This document shows, one piece after another, positions 1 to 7,527 of a stretch of DNA of 29,157 bases (its first letter is position 1; the number at the start of each line of letters is the position of its first letter). Source of the DNA: Porphyrobacter sp. Its GTDB lineage: Bacteria; Pseudomonadota; Alphaproteobacteria; Sphingomonadales; Sphingomonadaceae. The position numbers were made by a program, and so were the translations under genes. The stretch spans positions 1 to 29,157 of the forward strand of contig JAGKSZ010000065.1 of NCBI GenBank assembly GCA_018991295.1. The letters are read 5' to 3'. The notes beneath the pieces were generated by a model. That model was not told where the DNA came from, did not search any database, and worked only from the letters and a program-made list of their open reading frames with translations.

Positions 1-203
1 CCGCCGATCCCGGCGCCGATGATGCGCCCGGTATCGCCGCCGAGCGCGCCGCCCAGCAGGTAGCCGAGCGTGCCGCCCAGACCCACGCCGATCGCGGTGC
101 GCGAGATCTTCTTCTCGCCGGTGTTCGGATCGGTGACGCAGGCGCTGGTGGTGAGCAGCGCGATGGCCGCCGTGCCCGAAAGCAGGATACGCGAAATAGT
201 CAT
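1..203 (-). CDS. Glycine-zipper outer-membrane lipoprotein, OmpA/YiaD type (partial)
   Basis: The gene begins with the ATG at 203-201 (minus strand), preceded by GGGAGG, and runs off the left edge of the window after 67 codons. The visible N-terminus is a lipoprotein signal: a hydrophobic stretch ending in the lipobox TTSAC (Cys at residue 22). After it come 'VTDPNTGEKK' and a glycine-zipper stretch with many GG and GxxxG steps (about residues 40-67). This start is typical of alphaproteobacterial OmpA-family lipoproteins, in which a glycine zipper precedes a C-terminal peptidoglycan-binding OmpA domain. That domain would lie outside the window, so the OmpA assignment is inferred; a YMGG-type glycine-zipper lipoprotein is the alternative. 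It probably sits in the outer membrane and contributes to envelope integrity. Confidence 0.75.
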   Translation of the reverse strand, partial: MTISRILLSGTAAIALLTTSACVTDPNTGEKKISRTAIGVGLGGTLGYLLGGALGGDTGRIIGAGIG

Positions 204-399
204 GATGAATGCCTCCCTTTATTATGCGGGCGAGGATGACATGCCGCCCCTGCGGCGACAAGCCATAGCCCCGGTGTAACGAGTGGCTCTTGCGGCGGGC
301 GGCCTTGACCTTCGTTGAACAGCCCTGTTGCCCGCCGTTCAGGCAAGCACCCCGGTTGCATGGCTGGCAAGCGGCGCACTTTGTGCTAGCGCGGGAGGC

Positions 400-1704
400 G
401 TGACACCTTTTCCCTGGTCTGACCTTGCCATCATCATCGCGCTTGTCGTGATCAACGGCGTCTTTGCCATGTCCGAGCTGGCGATTGTCAGCGCCAAGAC
501 CAGCGCGCTGGAGGCCAAGGCGGAAAGCGGGTCGACCTCCGCACGGCTGGCGATCGAGCTGGCCGCGAACCCGGGCAAGTTCCTTTCCACCGTGCAGATC
601 GGCATCACCCTGATCGGCATTATCGCGGGCGCCTATTCGGGCGCGAGCCTCGGGCAGCCGGTGGGTGAGCGGCTGACGGCGCTGGGCCTGCCGGCCAAAT
701 ATGCCGACGAAACCGGTTTTGCCGTGGTGATTGCCTTTACCACCTATCTCAGTCTGATCGTGGGCGAGTTGGTGCCAAAGCAGCTTGCCCTGCGTGCGGC
801 AGTGCCGGTGTCGCTGGTGATGGCGCGTCCGATGGCCTTCATGGCGCGCGCCGCCGCGCCGCTGGTGTGGCTGCTCGATTCGAGCTCTGCCGGGATCATC
901 CGCCTGTTCGGCCTGCGCGCTGGCGGTGAAAGCACGGTCACCGCCGAAGAATTGCAGATGATCTTTGCCGAAGCGACGCGTTCCGGCGTGATCGAGGATG
1001 AACAGCGCCAGCTGCTGACCGGGGTGGTGCGCCTTGCCGAACGCCCGGTGCGCGAAATGATGACCCCGCGCACCGAAGTCGACTGGATCAGTGCCGATGC
1101 CGATGCGGCGGAAATCCGCGACACGATCGAGGAAAGCACGCACTCGCTGCTGCCCGTGGCCGATGGATCGCCCGATACAATCCTTGGGGTGGTCAAGGTG
1201 CGCGATGTGCTGGCGGCGCTGGTGCGCGGCGGCCCGGTGTCGATCCGCGACATGATGCGCAAGGTCGAAGTGGTGCCCGATCAGCTTGATGCGATGGACG
1301 CGCTGCGGGTGCTGCAATCGGCCGAAGTGGCGATGGCGGTGGTGCATGACGAATATGGCCATTTCGAAGGCATCGTCACGCCGGTCGATCTGCTCACCGC
1401 GATTGTCGGCAACTTCGCCAGCGATTCGGACGATGGCGATCTGCCGAGCGTGGTGGAGCGCGAGGATGGTTCGCTGCTGGTGTCAGGCTCGCTGTCCGCC
1501 GATGCGCTGGCGGACCGGCTGGGCCTTGAATATGGCGAGGACCGCGAATTCGGCACGGCGGCAGGCTATGCCTTGTCGGTGATGAAGAAGCTGCCGCATG
1601 AAGGCGAACACTTCACCGATCAGGGCTGGCGCTTCGAGGTCGTCGACATGGACGGGCGCCGCATCGACAAGCTGCTGGTCAGCCGGGAGCGCGACGGGGA
1701 CTAG
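400..1704 (+). CDS. CNNM/CBS/CorC_HlyC transmembrane protein (hemolysin-type, putative Mg/Co efflux)
   Basis: An integral membrane protein of about 434 residues with the three-part CNNM architecture. The N-terminal DUF21/CNNM membrane domain covers about residues 1-190, with 'NGVFAMSELAIVSAK' in the first helix. A CBS pair follows (about 200-330; MTPR at about residue 225, VHDEYGHFEGIVT near 340). The C-terminal CorC_HlyC domain is about residues 350-434. Family members are implicated in Mg2+/Co2+ export or homeostasis; the 'hemolysin' label is historical. I chose the GTG at 400 because it gives the family-like N-terminus MTPFPWSD and normal length. A GGGAGG lies just upstream but is very close to the start codon. 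A TTG at 328 in the same frame would add 24 residues. It is transcribed alone, away from the neighbouring genes. Confidence 0.88.
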   Translation: MTPFPWSDLAIIIALVVINGVFAMSELAIVSAKTSALEAKAESGSTSARLAIELAANPGKFLSTVQIGITLIGIIAGAYSGASLGQPVGERLTALGLPAKYADETGFAVVIAFTTYLSLIVGELVPKQLALRAAVPVSLVMARPMAFMARAAAPLVWLLDSSSAGIIRLFGLRAGGESTVTAEELQMIFAEATRSGVIEDEQRQLLTGVVRLAERPVREMMTPRTEVDWISADADAAEIRDTIEESTHSLLPVADGSPDTILGVVKVRDVLAALVRGGPVSIRDMMRKVEVVPDQLDAMDALRVLQSAEVAMAVVHDEYGHFEGIVTPVDLLTAIVGNFASDSDDGDLPSVVEREDGSLLVSGSLSADALADRLGLEYGEDREFGTAAGYALSVMKKLPHEGEHFTDQGWRFEVVDMDGRRIDKLLVSRERDGD

Positions 1705-1733
1705 CCTTTTTGTTGCGCCGTCAAACGCCGGGC

Positions 1734-1751
1734 GGCGGACATCCGTCCGCC
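1734..1751. repeat. Small hairpin within intergenic repeat-like sequence
   Basis: A 7-bp perfect stem (GGCGGAC/GTCCGCC) with a 4-base loop lies between two convergent genes. It is followed by 'ctctgcgtctttgcg', a phrase that recurs between genes in many bacteria. There is no T-run, so a Rho-independent terminator is not supported. The rest of 1705-1949 shows no gene. Confidence 0.35.
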
Positions 1752-1949
1752 TCAGCTTCCTCTGCGTCTTTGCGCGGAACAATCCATTTTCCTACCCGCG
1801 CTGCGCGTGACAGGATCGCGGGTATGACCTTGCCCATTCGCCTGATCTGCCGCGCTGACACATGGGCTGCGCGGCAGACAGGATTTTCCGTTCTGGACAG
1901 TGTCTCATGTGTCTCCAACATCCCCGGAACAGGGGTGCCGGAACATGCC

Positions 1950-2366
1950 TCAGGCGCTCGGGATTACCGTCGTGGCCGATTGCCCGTCACCTTCGGGGGC
2001 GGCGATGATGTCGCGGGTGATGCGGCCCTTGGCGACGGTGTTGGTGCCGGTGTCGCCCACCTGGCTGCGGATGCTCGGATCGGCGCGGCCGGCGCGGTCG
2101 AGCACGCTTGCCTCGACGCGGCTGCGCGGGGCAGGGCCGCCGAACAGGGCTTCAAGCGCCTGCTCCGATGCCGTGCCTTCCGAGGGGCGCGGGGCGCCGG
2201 GGGCGGGCGGGGTCAGCGTGAAATCGGGCGGCACCACCAGCGGGGCCTGCCGCTGCACGGCGAATTCGTCGGGCCGGGCGCGGTTGAACACGCCGCCACC
2301 GCCACCACAGGCAGCCAACAGGGCCGAGGTGCCAGCCAGCAGGAACAGGGGTGCAATCTTACGCAT
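1950..2366 (-). CDS. DUF3035-type lipoprotein
   Basis: A predicted 138-residue lipoprotein. It starts at the ATG at 2366-2364 with GGAGAG upstream. Residues 1-19 form a signal ending in the lipobox LLAAC, followed by a GGGGG linker. The body is Pro/Ala-rich and has the 'RPDEFAV..APLVVPPDF' segment typical of the alphaproteobacterial DUF3035 family. Biochemical function is unknown. Its start overlaps the lspA stop by 8 bases, so it is the last gene of an ileS-lspA-lipoprotein transcription unit. Placing a lipoprotein right behind the lipoprotein signal peptidase gene is common in this group. Longer in-frame upstream starts would lie inside lspA and would lose the signal peptide, so I rejected them. 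Confidence 0.82.
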   Translation of the reverse strand: MRKIAPLFLLAGTSALLAACGGGGGVFNRARPDEFAVQRQAPLVVPPDFTLTPPAPGAPRPSEGTASEQALEALFGGPAPRSRVEASVLDRAGRADPSIRSQVGDTGTNTVAKGRITRDIIAAPEGDGQSATTVIPSA

Positions 2367-2895
2367 CTTGAGTCTCTCCGCGGGGGCTGTCCCCGTCTTG
2401 TGTGTCGTCCTTGTCGCGCACCAGCAGGCTTCGGGCAAGGATAATGACAACACCGATGGTGATCGCCGCATCAGCGACGTTGAAGATCAGGAAGGGCCGG
2501 AAGCCCCCGATGTGAAAATCGGCAAAGTCGATGACATAGCCCAGCTCGAACCGATCACGGATATTGCCCAGCGCCCCGCCGCAGATCAGCGCAAGGCCGG
2601 CGATATCCCCGAGCCGCTTCTCGCGCATCATCCACACCAGCACCACCAGCGCAATCAGCGCCGTAACCGCCACCAGCGCCCAGCGCGTTTCCATGTTGTT
2701 CGCTTCGAACATCCCGAGCGAAACGCCGCGATTTTCGGTGTAGGTGAGGTCGAAGAACGGCAGCAGATCAATGTGTCGCACCTGCCGGAGCGCGAGCGGG
2801 CCGATCACATACCACTTCACGATCTGGTCGATGATCGCCACCAGTGCGGCGATACCAAGGCCGATCAGCCGGTTGCGGGTGAACAGGCCGCTCAT
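2359..2895 (-). CDS. lspA: Lipoprotein signal peptidase (signal peptidase II)
   Basis: An aspartic membrane protease of 178 residues that cleaves the signal peptide of diacylglyceryl-prolipoproteins in the inner membrane. Visible features are four hydrophobic helices, the N-terminal 'AIIDQIVKWYV' containing the conserved D-x-x-(x)-K, the 'NRGVSLGMF' motif, 'GGALGNIRDRFELGYVIDF' with the first catalytic Asp region, and 'FNVADAAITIG' with the second catalytic Asp. Length is normal for the family. The start is ATG 2895-2893, overlapping the ileS TGA by four bases (ATGA). Its end overlaps the downstream lipoprotein by eight bases. Translational coupling with ileS, the classical lspA partner, is likely. 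Confidence 0.95.
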   Translation of the reverse strand: MSGLFTRNRLIGLGIAALVAIIDQIVKWYVIGPLALRQVRHIDLLPFFDLTYTENRGVSLGMFEANNMETRWALVAVTALIALVVLVWMMREKRLGDIAGLALICGGALGNIRDRFELGYVIDFADFHIGGFRPFLIFNVADAAITIGVVIILARSLLVRDKDDTQDGDSPRGETQDA

Positions 2896-5800
2896 GCGCC
2901 CACCACCGCATCGCAGCGCCCGCACAGCGAAGCATCTTCCGCCACATCGGGCAGGTGGCGCCAGCAGCGGCCGCATTTGTGGTGGGCGGTCTTGGTCACG
3001 ATCACCCCGTCGCCCTGCCCGCGCGTGACTGTCGCGGTGATGAACAGTTCAGCGAGCGCCGCGTCCGTCACGCCTTCGGGCACGGCGCTGGCTGGGACGA
3101 TGACCTCGGCCTCAAGGCTGGAGCGGATGGTCTTGTCGCGGCGCAGCGGCTCGATCGCTTCGTTGACCTGGTCACGCAGCGCCCTGAGCGCGTCCCACTT
3201 GGCCCTGTCGGCCACCACGGCGGGGATGCTCGGACATTCGAGCAGGTGGACGGAGCCGCGTTGACCGGCGTCATCTGCCTCCCCGTCCTCGGGATAGCGG
3301 CTCAGCCACACTTCTTCGGCCGTGAACACCAGCACCGGCGCGGCATAGCGCACGAGCGCGTGGAACAGGAGGTCGAGCACGGTGCGATAGGCGTTGCGCG
3401 TGCCCGAGTCCGGCCCGTCGCAATAGAGGCTGTCCTTGCGGATATCGAAGAAGAAGGCGCTGAGGTCTTCGTTGCAGAAATCCACCAGCAGGCGGGTGTA
3501 GAGGTTGAAATCGTAGCTTTCCGCCGCCGCTTTCAGCCTCCCGTCCAGCTCGGAAAGCAGCGCGAGGATATAGACCTCCAGCTCCGGCAGCTCGCCCGCG
3601 TCGCACATATCGCCCACAAACCCATCGAGCGCGCCGAGGAGGTAGCGGAAAGTGTTCCTGAGCTTGCGATACTGGTCGCCGACGCCCTTCAGGATTTCAT
3701 CGCCAATGCGGTGATCCTCGGTGAAGTCGACCGAAAGCGCCCACAGCCGGATGATGTCCGCGCCGTAGGTTTCCATCACCTTCAAGGGATCGACCGTGTT
3801 GCCGAGAGACTTCGACATCTTCTTGCCCTTGGCATCCATCGTGAAGCCGTGGGTCAGGACCTGATCGTAAGGCGCGCGGCCCCGCGTCGCGGCGGATTGC
3901 AGCAGCGAGGACTGGAACCAGCCGCGATGCTGGTCCGAGCCTTCGAGGTAGAGGTTGGCGGGCCATGTGAGGTCCGGCCAGCGCCCGCTTTCGAGCACGA
4001 AGGCGTGGGTGCAGCCGCTATCGAACCACACGTCGAGAATGTCGGTGACCATCTCGAAGTCGGCAGGGTCGTAGTCCGGACCGAGGAAGGCCGCCTTGTT
4101 GGCGCTGTTCCATGCGTCCATGCCTTCCGCGTTCACCGCCGCGACGATGCGGGCGTTGACGGCGGGGTCTTGCAGGTAGGAGCCGTCAGGCCGCACAAAC
4201 AGCGTGATCGGCACGCCCCATGCGCGCTGGCGCGAGAGCACCCAGTCGGGGCGGCCTTCGACCATCGCGCCGATGCGGTTGCGGCCCTTTTCGGGGATGA
4301 ACTGGACGCGGGCGATTTCGGCGAGGGCGACGTCCCTCAAACTCCGTTCGCCCTGAGCTTGTCGAAGGGCCGCACTTTCTTCGGCGCTGTCGGACAAAGA
4401 GGAGGACGGGGCTTCGACAGGCTCAGCCCGAACGGTTTTCTGATCCATCGGCACGAACCACTGCGCCGTAGCACGGAAGATCACCTTGGCCTTGGAGCGC
4501 CACGAGTGCGGGTAGGAGTGCGCGTAGTCCGCGCTCGCCGCCAGCAGCGCGCCCGCTTCGCGCAGGTCCGAACAGATCGGGCCGTCTGGCGCGTTAAATT
4601 TCGGGTTGATGACGCTCATGCGCCGCTCATCGCCAGCGCCGAGCCAGCCCCAGTCGTCGCGGTAGCGCCCGTCGTCCATCACCGCGAAGACGGGGTTGAT
4701 GCCGTTCGCTTTGCAGAGGTCAAAGTCGTCCTCGCCATGATCGGGCGCCATATGGACGAGGCCGGTGCCGCTGTCGGTCGTGACGAAGTCGCCGGGAAGC
4801 AGCGGGCGCGGGGCCGCGTAGAACCCGCCGAGATGGTGCATCGGGTGGCGGGCGAGGGTGCCGGCGAGGTCTTCGCCTTTGAACCTCCGAAGTTCATGGA
4901 AGTTTATGGCGAGGATTTTCGCATCCAAGTCTGGAAACGCCGCATCCTTGATTGCTGCCCTAGCTCTTCCAAGCATCGTTTGGGCGAGCGGCAAAGCCAC
5001 CAACAAGGGGCCATCTGGAAAATCGCCTCGCTCTTTGAGGCGTCGAGCGACCTCTTCAGAATGGCTGAACCTAAGGTCAACCGTCCCACCAATCGTGCCG
5101 AGTTCTGGGTAAATATCGAGCAGCACATACTCAACCTCTGGCCCATAGGCCAAAGCCTGGTTGACCGGGATGGTCCACGGCGTGGTCGTCCAGATCACTG
5201 CGTGGGCGCCGACCAGTTCGGGGATCGGCGATTCCACAATCTCGAACGCCACGTCGATCTGGGTCGAGGTGATGTCCTCGTATTCGACCTCCGCCTCGGC
5301 CAGCGCGGTCTGTTCGACGGGCGACCACATCACCGGCTTCGAGCCGCGGTAGAGGTTCCCCGCCTCGGCCAGCTTGAGCAGCTCGGCGACGATCACCGCC
5401 TCGCTCTCCTTCTGCATGGTGAGGTAGGGGTGGTCCCAATCGCCCATGATGCCGAGGCGCTTCAGCTGCTCGCGCTGGGTATCGACCCACTTCTGGGCAT
5501 AGGCGCGGCATTCGTTGCGGAAGGCCATGACCGCCGCTTCATCGCGCCCCGCGCCGGTGAGGACGGGCTTGGCCTTCTTCTCCTTGCGGTACTGCTCCTC
5601 GACCTTCCACTCGATGGGGAGGCCGTGGCAGTCCCAGCCGGGCACGTAAGGCGCATCGCGGCCCAAGAGGTTCCGGGTGCGGCAGACCATGTCCTTGAGG
5701 ATGTGGTTCAGCGCATGGCCCACGTGGATGTCGCCATTGGCGTAGGGCGGGCCATCGTGGAGGATGAATTTTTCGCGCCCCCGGCGGGCTTTGCGGAGCG

Positions 5801-5951
5801 CATCGTAGAGCCCGATCTGCTCCCAGCGCGCGGCAATGCCCGGCTCCTTCTGGGGGAGGCCGGCCTTCATGGGGAAATCGGTCTTCGGCAGGAAGACGGT
5901 GTCCCGAAAGTCTTTCGCTTCTTTGGCGCGCTGCGTGGGTTCTTCGGACAT
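2892..5951 (-). CDS. ileS: Isoleucyl-tRNA synthetase (with an in-frame repeat insertion)
   Basis: A cytoplasmic class I aminoacyl-tRNA synthetase of 1019 residues that charges tRNA-Ile. The HIGH signature is 'HVGHALNH' (about residue 77). The CP1 editing domain has 'WTTTPWTIPVNQ' and 'TDSGTGLVHMAPDHG'. The catalytic core has 'SRQRAWGVPI', 'DVWFDSGCTH' and 'GSDQHRGWFQ', then KMSKS near residue 710. The C-terminal zinc finger has two CxxC pairs (CGRC...CGRC, about 992-1013). Two oddities stand out. A roughly 31-residue insertion at about 506-536 is encoded by a palindromic repeat (4344-4435) and splits the normally continuous segment between 'PMDQ' and 'LRDVALAEI'. A lower-GC stretch at about 4880-5150 encodes an unusual part of CP1. 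Starts at ATG 5951; followed by lspA with a 4-base overlap. Confidence 0.97.
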   Translation of the reverse strand: MSEEPTQRAKEAKDFRDTVFLPKTDFPMKAGLPQKEPGIAARWEQIGLYDALRKARRGREKFILHDGPPYANGDIHVGHALNHILKDMVCRTRNLLGRDAPYVPGWDCHGLPIEWKVEEQYRKEKKAKPVLTGAGRDEAAVMAFRNECRAYAQKWVDTQREQLKRLGIMGDWDHPYLTMQKESEAVIVAELLKLAEAGNLYRGSKPVMWSPVEQTALAEAEVEYEDITSTQIDVAFEIVESPIPELVGAHAVIWTTTPWTIPVNQALAYGPEVEYVLLDIYPELGTIGGTVDLRFSHSEEVARRLKERGDFPDGPLLVALPLAQTMLGRARAAIKDAAFPDLDAKILAINFHELRRFKGEDLAGTLARHPMHHLGGFYAAPRPLLPGDFVTTDSGTGLVHMAPDHGEDDFDLCKANGINPVFAVMDDGRYRDDWGWLGAGDERRMSVINPKFNAPDGPICSDLREAGALLAASADYAHSYPHSWRSKAKVIFRATAQWFVPMDQKTVRAEPVEAPSSSLSDSAEESAALRQAQGERSLRDVALAEIARVQFIPEKGRNRIGAMVEGRPDWVLSRQRAWGVPITLFVRPDGSYLQDPAVNARIVAAVNAEGMDAWNSANKAAFLGPDYDPADFEMVTDILDVWFDSGCTHAFVLESGRWPDLTWPANLYLEGSDQHRGWFQSSLLQSAATRGRAPYDQVLTHGFTMDAKGKKMSKSLGNTVDPLKVMETYGADIIRLWALSVDFTEDHRIGDEILKGVGDQYRKLRNTFRYLLGALDGFVGDMCDAGELPELEVYILALLSELDGRLKAAAESYDFNLYTRLLVDFCNEDLSAFFFDIRKDSLYCDGPDSGTRNAYRTVLDLLFHALVRYAAPVLVFTAEEVWLSRYPEDGEADDAGQRGSVHLLECPSIPAVVADRAKWDALRALRDQVNEAIEPLRRDKTIRSSLEAEVIVPASAVPEGVTDAALAELFITATVTRGQGDGVIVTKTAHHKCGRCWRHLPDVAEDASLCGRCDAVVGA
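4344..4435. repeat. Palindromic interspersed repeat inserted in ileS
   Basis: Two inverted arms of about 24 bases (4344-4367 and 4412-4435) with about three mismatches flank a 44-base centre. The arm core reads 'cttcgacaggctcag' on the plus strand. The same arm sequence recurs at 8605-8630. In ileS the element is read in frame as about 31 extra residues, including 'VRAEPVEA' and 'LRQAQGERS'. E. coli IleRS, as I recall it, has no residues at this point. Confidence 0.85.
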
Positions 5952-6016
5952 AGGCTCGCGCCGTTAGGGCAATTGCGCGTCTCGATAAAGGGTTTGCGCG
6001 CAGCACCTGCCAATTG

Positions 6017-6107
6017 CGTCATCCTGAACTCGTTTCAGGTTCCATGTCTCCGCCAGCGCTGTCGCCCAAAGCCGAGGAATGGATGCTGAAACAAGTTCAG
6101 CATGACG
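6017..6107. repeat. Palindromic interspersed repeat between ribF and ileS
   Basis: Arms 6017-6038 and 6086-6107 are 22-base inverted repeats with two mismatches, around a 47-base centre. The arm reads 'cgtcatcctgaactcg'. The element fills the gap between the end of ribF and the start of ileS. It resembles the arm-centre-arm plan of the ileS repeat but differs in sequence, so it belongs to another repeat family. Confidence 0.75.
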
Positions 6108-6112
6108 AGGAG

Positions 6113-7039
6113 TCAGGACAGCAACCGCCGCGCCTCGGCGCAGTCCTTGTCCATCTGGGCGATCAGCGCATCGAGCGAATCAAACTTCGCCTCGCCGCGC
6201 AGGTAGTGGTGGAAGGCGACTTCGATTTCCTGCCCGTAAAGGTCGCCGGAGAAATCGAAGAAGAACGGCTCCAGCAATTCCTTGGGCGGCTCGAATTGCG
6301 GGCGGATGCCGATATTGGCCGCGCCTTGCAGCACCTCGCCCGTCGCCAGAATACGGCCCGTCACAGCGTAGATGCCATATTTGGGGCGCAGGTAGTTTTC
6401 CACCCCGAGGTTGGCGGTGGGATAGCCGATCACCCGCCCGCGCTTGTCGCCGTGTTCGACAATGCCGCGGATCGCGAAAGGCCGGGTCATCAGCCGCGCC
6501 GCCTCCTGCGGGTCGCCATCGCGCAGGGCCTGACGGATGCGGCTGGAGGAGACGATTTCCTCGCCCTCGCGCACCGCCGCAACCACCCGCGATTGCAGAC
6601 CCAGTTCGCCGCCCAATGTGCGCAGCAGACCGACATTGCCCTTCGCTTGCCTGCCGAAGGTGAAATCGCCGCCCGTCACCACCCCATGCGCGCCGAAGCG
6701 GTCGAGGAGGATTTGCGCGATGAAATCCTCCGCGCTGGTGCCGGCAAGGTCCGCATCGAAATGGAACACCAGCATCGCGGTTGCGCCTGCGGCAAGGTAA
6801 AGCTCCTGCCGCTGTTCGAGGGTGGTCAGCCGGAACGGCGGGGCATCGGGGCGGAAGAAGCGCACCGGATGCGGATCGAAGGTGGCGATAATCGAAGGGC
6901 GGCCTTCAGCCTTTGCCCAGGCAATCGCCTCGCCCGCCACCGCCTGATGGCCGAGGTGAAACCCGTCAAAATTGCCGAGCGCGATGATCGCGCCGCGCAA
7001 GGCTTGGGGAATGGGTTCGCGGTGATCGAGCCAGCGCAT
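6113..7039 (-). CDS. ribF: Bifunctional riboflavin kinase / FAD synthetase
   Basis: A cytoplasmic enzyme of 308 residues that phosphorylates riboflavin to FMN and adenylates FMN to FAD. The N-terminal nucleotidyltransferase half has 'GNFDGFHLGHQAV' with the HxGH motif (about residues 26-38) and 'SSSRIRQAL' near 160. The C-terminal flavokinase half has 'HGDKRGRVIGYPTANL' and 'YGIYAVTG', then 'IEVAFHHYLRGEAKFDSLDALIAQM' spread over its last part. I chose the ATG at 7039-7037. It shares one base with the folA stop (TGATG) and gives the normal family N-terminus. A longer upstream extension would lie in folA. Confidence 0.95.
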   Translation of the reverse strand: MRWLDHREPIPQALRGAIIALGNFDGFHLGHQAVAGEAIAWAKAEGRPSIIATFDPHPVRFFRPDAPPFRLTTLEQRQELYLAAGATAMLVFHFDADLAGTSAEDFIAQILLDRFGAHGVVTGGDFTFGRQAKGNVGLLRTLGGELGLQSRVVAAVREGEEIVSSSRIRQALRDGDPQEAARLMTRPFAIRGIVEHGDKRGRVIGYPTANLGVENYLRPKYGIYAVTGRILATGEVLQGAANIGIRPQFEPPKELLEPFFFDFSGDLYGQEIEVAFHHYLRGEAKFDSLDALIAQMDKDCAEARRLLS

Positions 7040-7527
7040 CAGGCCGCTGCCTTCCGATAGGTGAGGAAGGAGAAGGCGGGGTAGGGGCCGTCCGCCGCAT
7101 GGTCCTCGCGCGCGGTCAGGGTCCATTCGGGGCCGAGTTCAGGCATGAAGGTGTCGCCATCATAATCGGCGTGGATTTGGGTGAGTTCGACCCTGTCTGC
7201 ACGGGGGAGAAATTCGCCGTAGATCGCCGCTCCGCCGATCACGGCGATGATCGGCCCCCCGGCAAGAGCGAGTGCCGCCTCGGGCGTCGGAGCGGTCTCG
7301 GCCCCGTCTGCCTGCCAACGGGCATCGCGGGTCAGCACAATATGGCGCCGCCCCGGCAACAGGCCCGGCAGGCTTTCAAAGGTCTTGCGGCCCATCACCA
7401 TCGGCTTGCCCAGCGTCAGCGCCTTGAAATGCCTGAGGTCTGCCGGCAGCCGCCATGGCAGATCGCCATCCTTGCCGATTGCGCCATTGGCGGCGCGAGC
7501 ATAGATCAGCACGACTTCGGCGCTCAT
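7039..7527 (-). CDS. folA: Dihydrofolate reductase
   Basis: A 162-residue enzyme that reduces dihydrofolate to tetrahydrofolate with NADPH. Visible signatures are 'ARAANGAIGKDGDLPWRLPADLRHFK' (split here: active-site DLPWRLP with the catalytic acidic residue in 'PADLRHFK'), 'MGRKTFESLP', 'VLTRD' and 'VIGGAAIYGEFLPRADRVELTQI'. Length is typical of chromosomal DHFR. Starts at ATG 7527, overlapping the purK TGA by four bases, and runs into ribF with a one-base overlap. It sits in the purine/folate/flavin series gpmA-purE-purK-folA-ribF and is probably cotranscribed with it. Confidence 0.95.
   Translation of the reverse strand: MSAEVVLIYARAANGAIGKDGDLPWRLPADLRHFKALTLGKPMVMGRKTFESLPGLLPGRRHIVLTRDARWQADGAETAPTPEAALALAGGPIIAVIGGAAIYGEFLPRADRVELTQIHADYDGDTFMPELGPEWTLTAREDHAADGPYPAFSFLTYRKAAA

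Noticed and set aside
2955..6089. A 1044-codon open frame opposite to ileS
   Set aside because: It is a GC-driven shadow of ileS; its translation has no family features, while the minus strand gives a complete IleRS.
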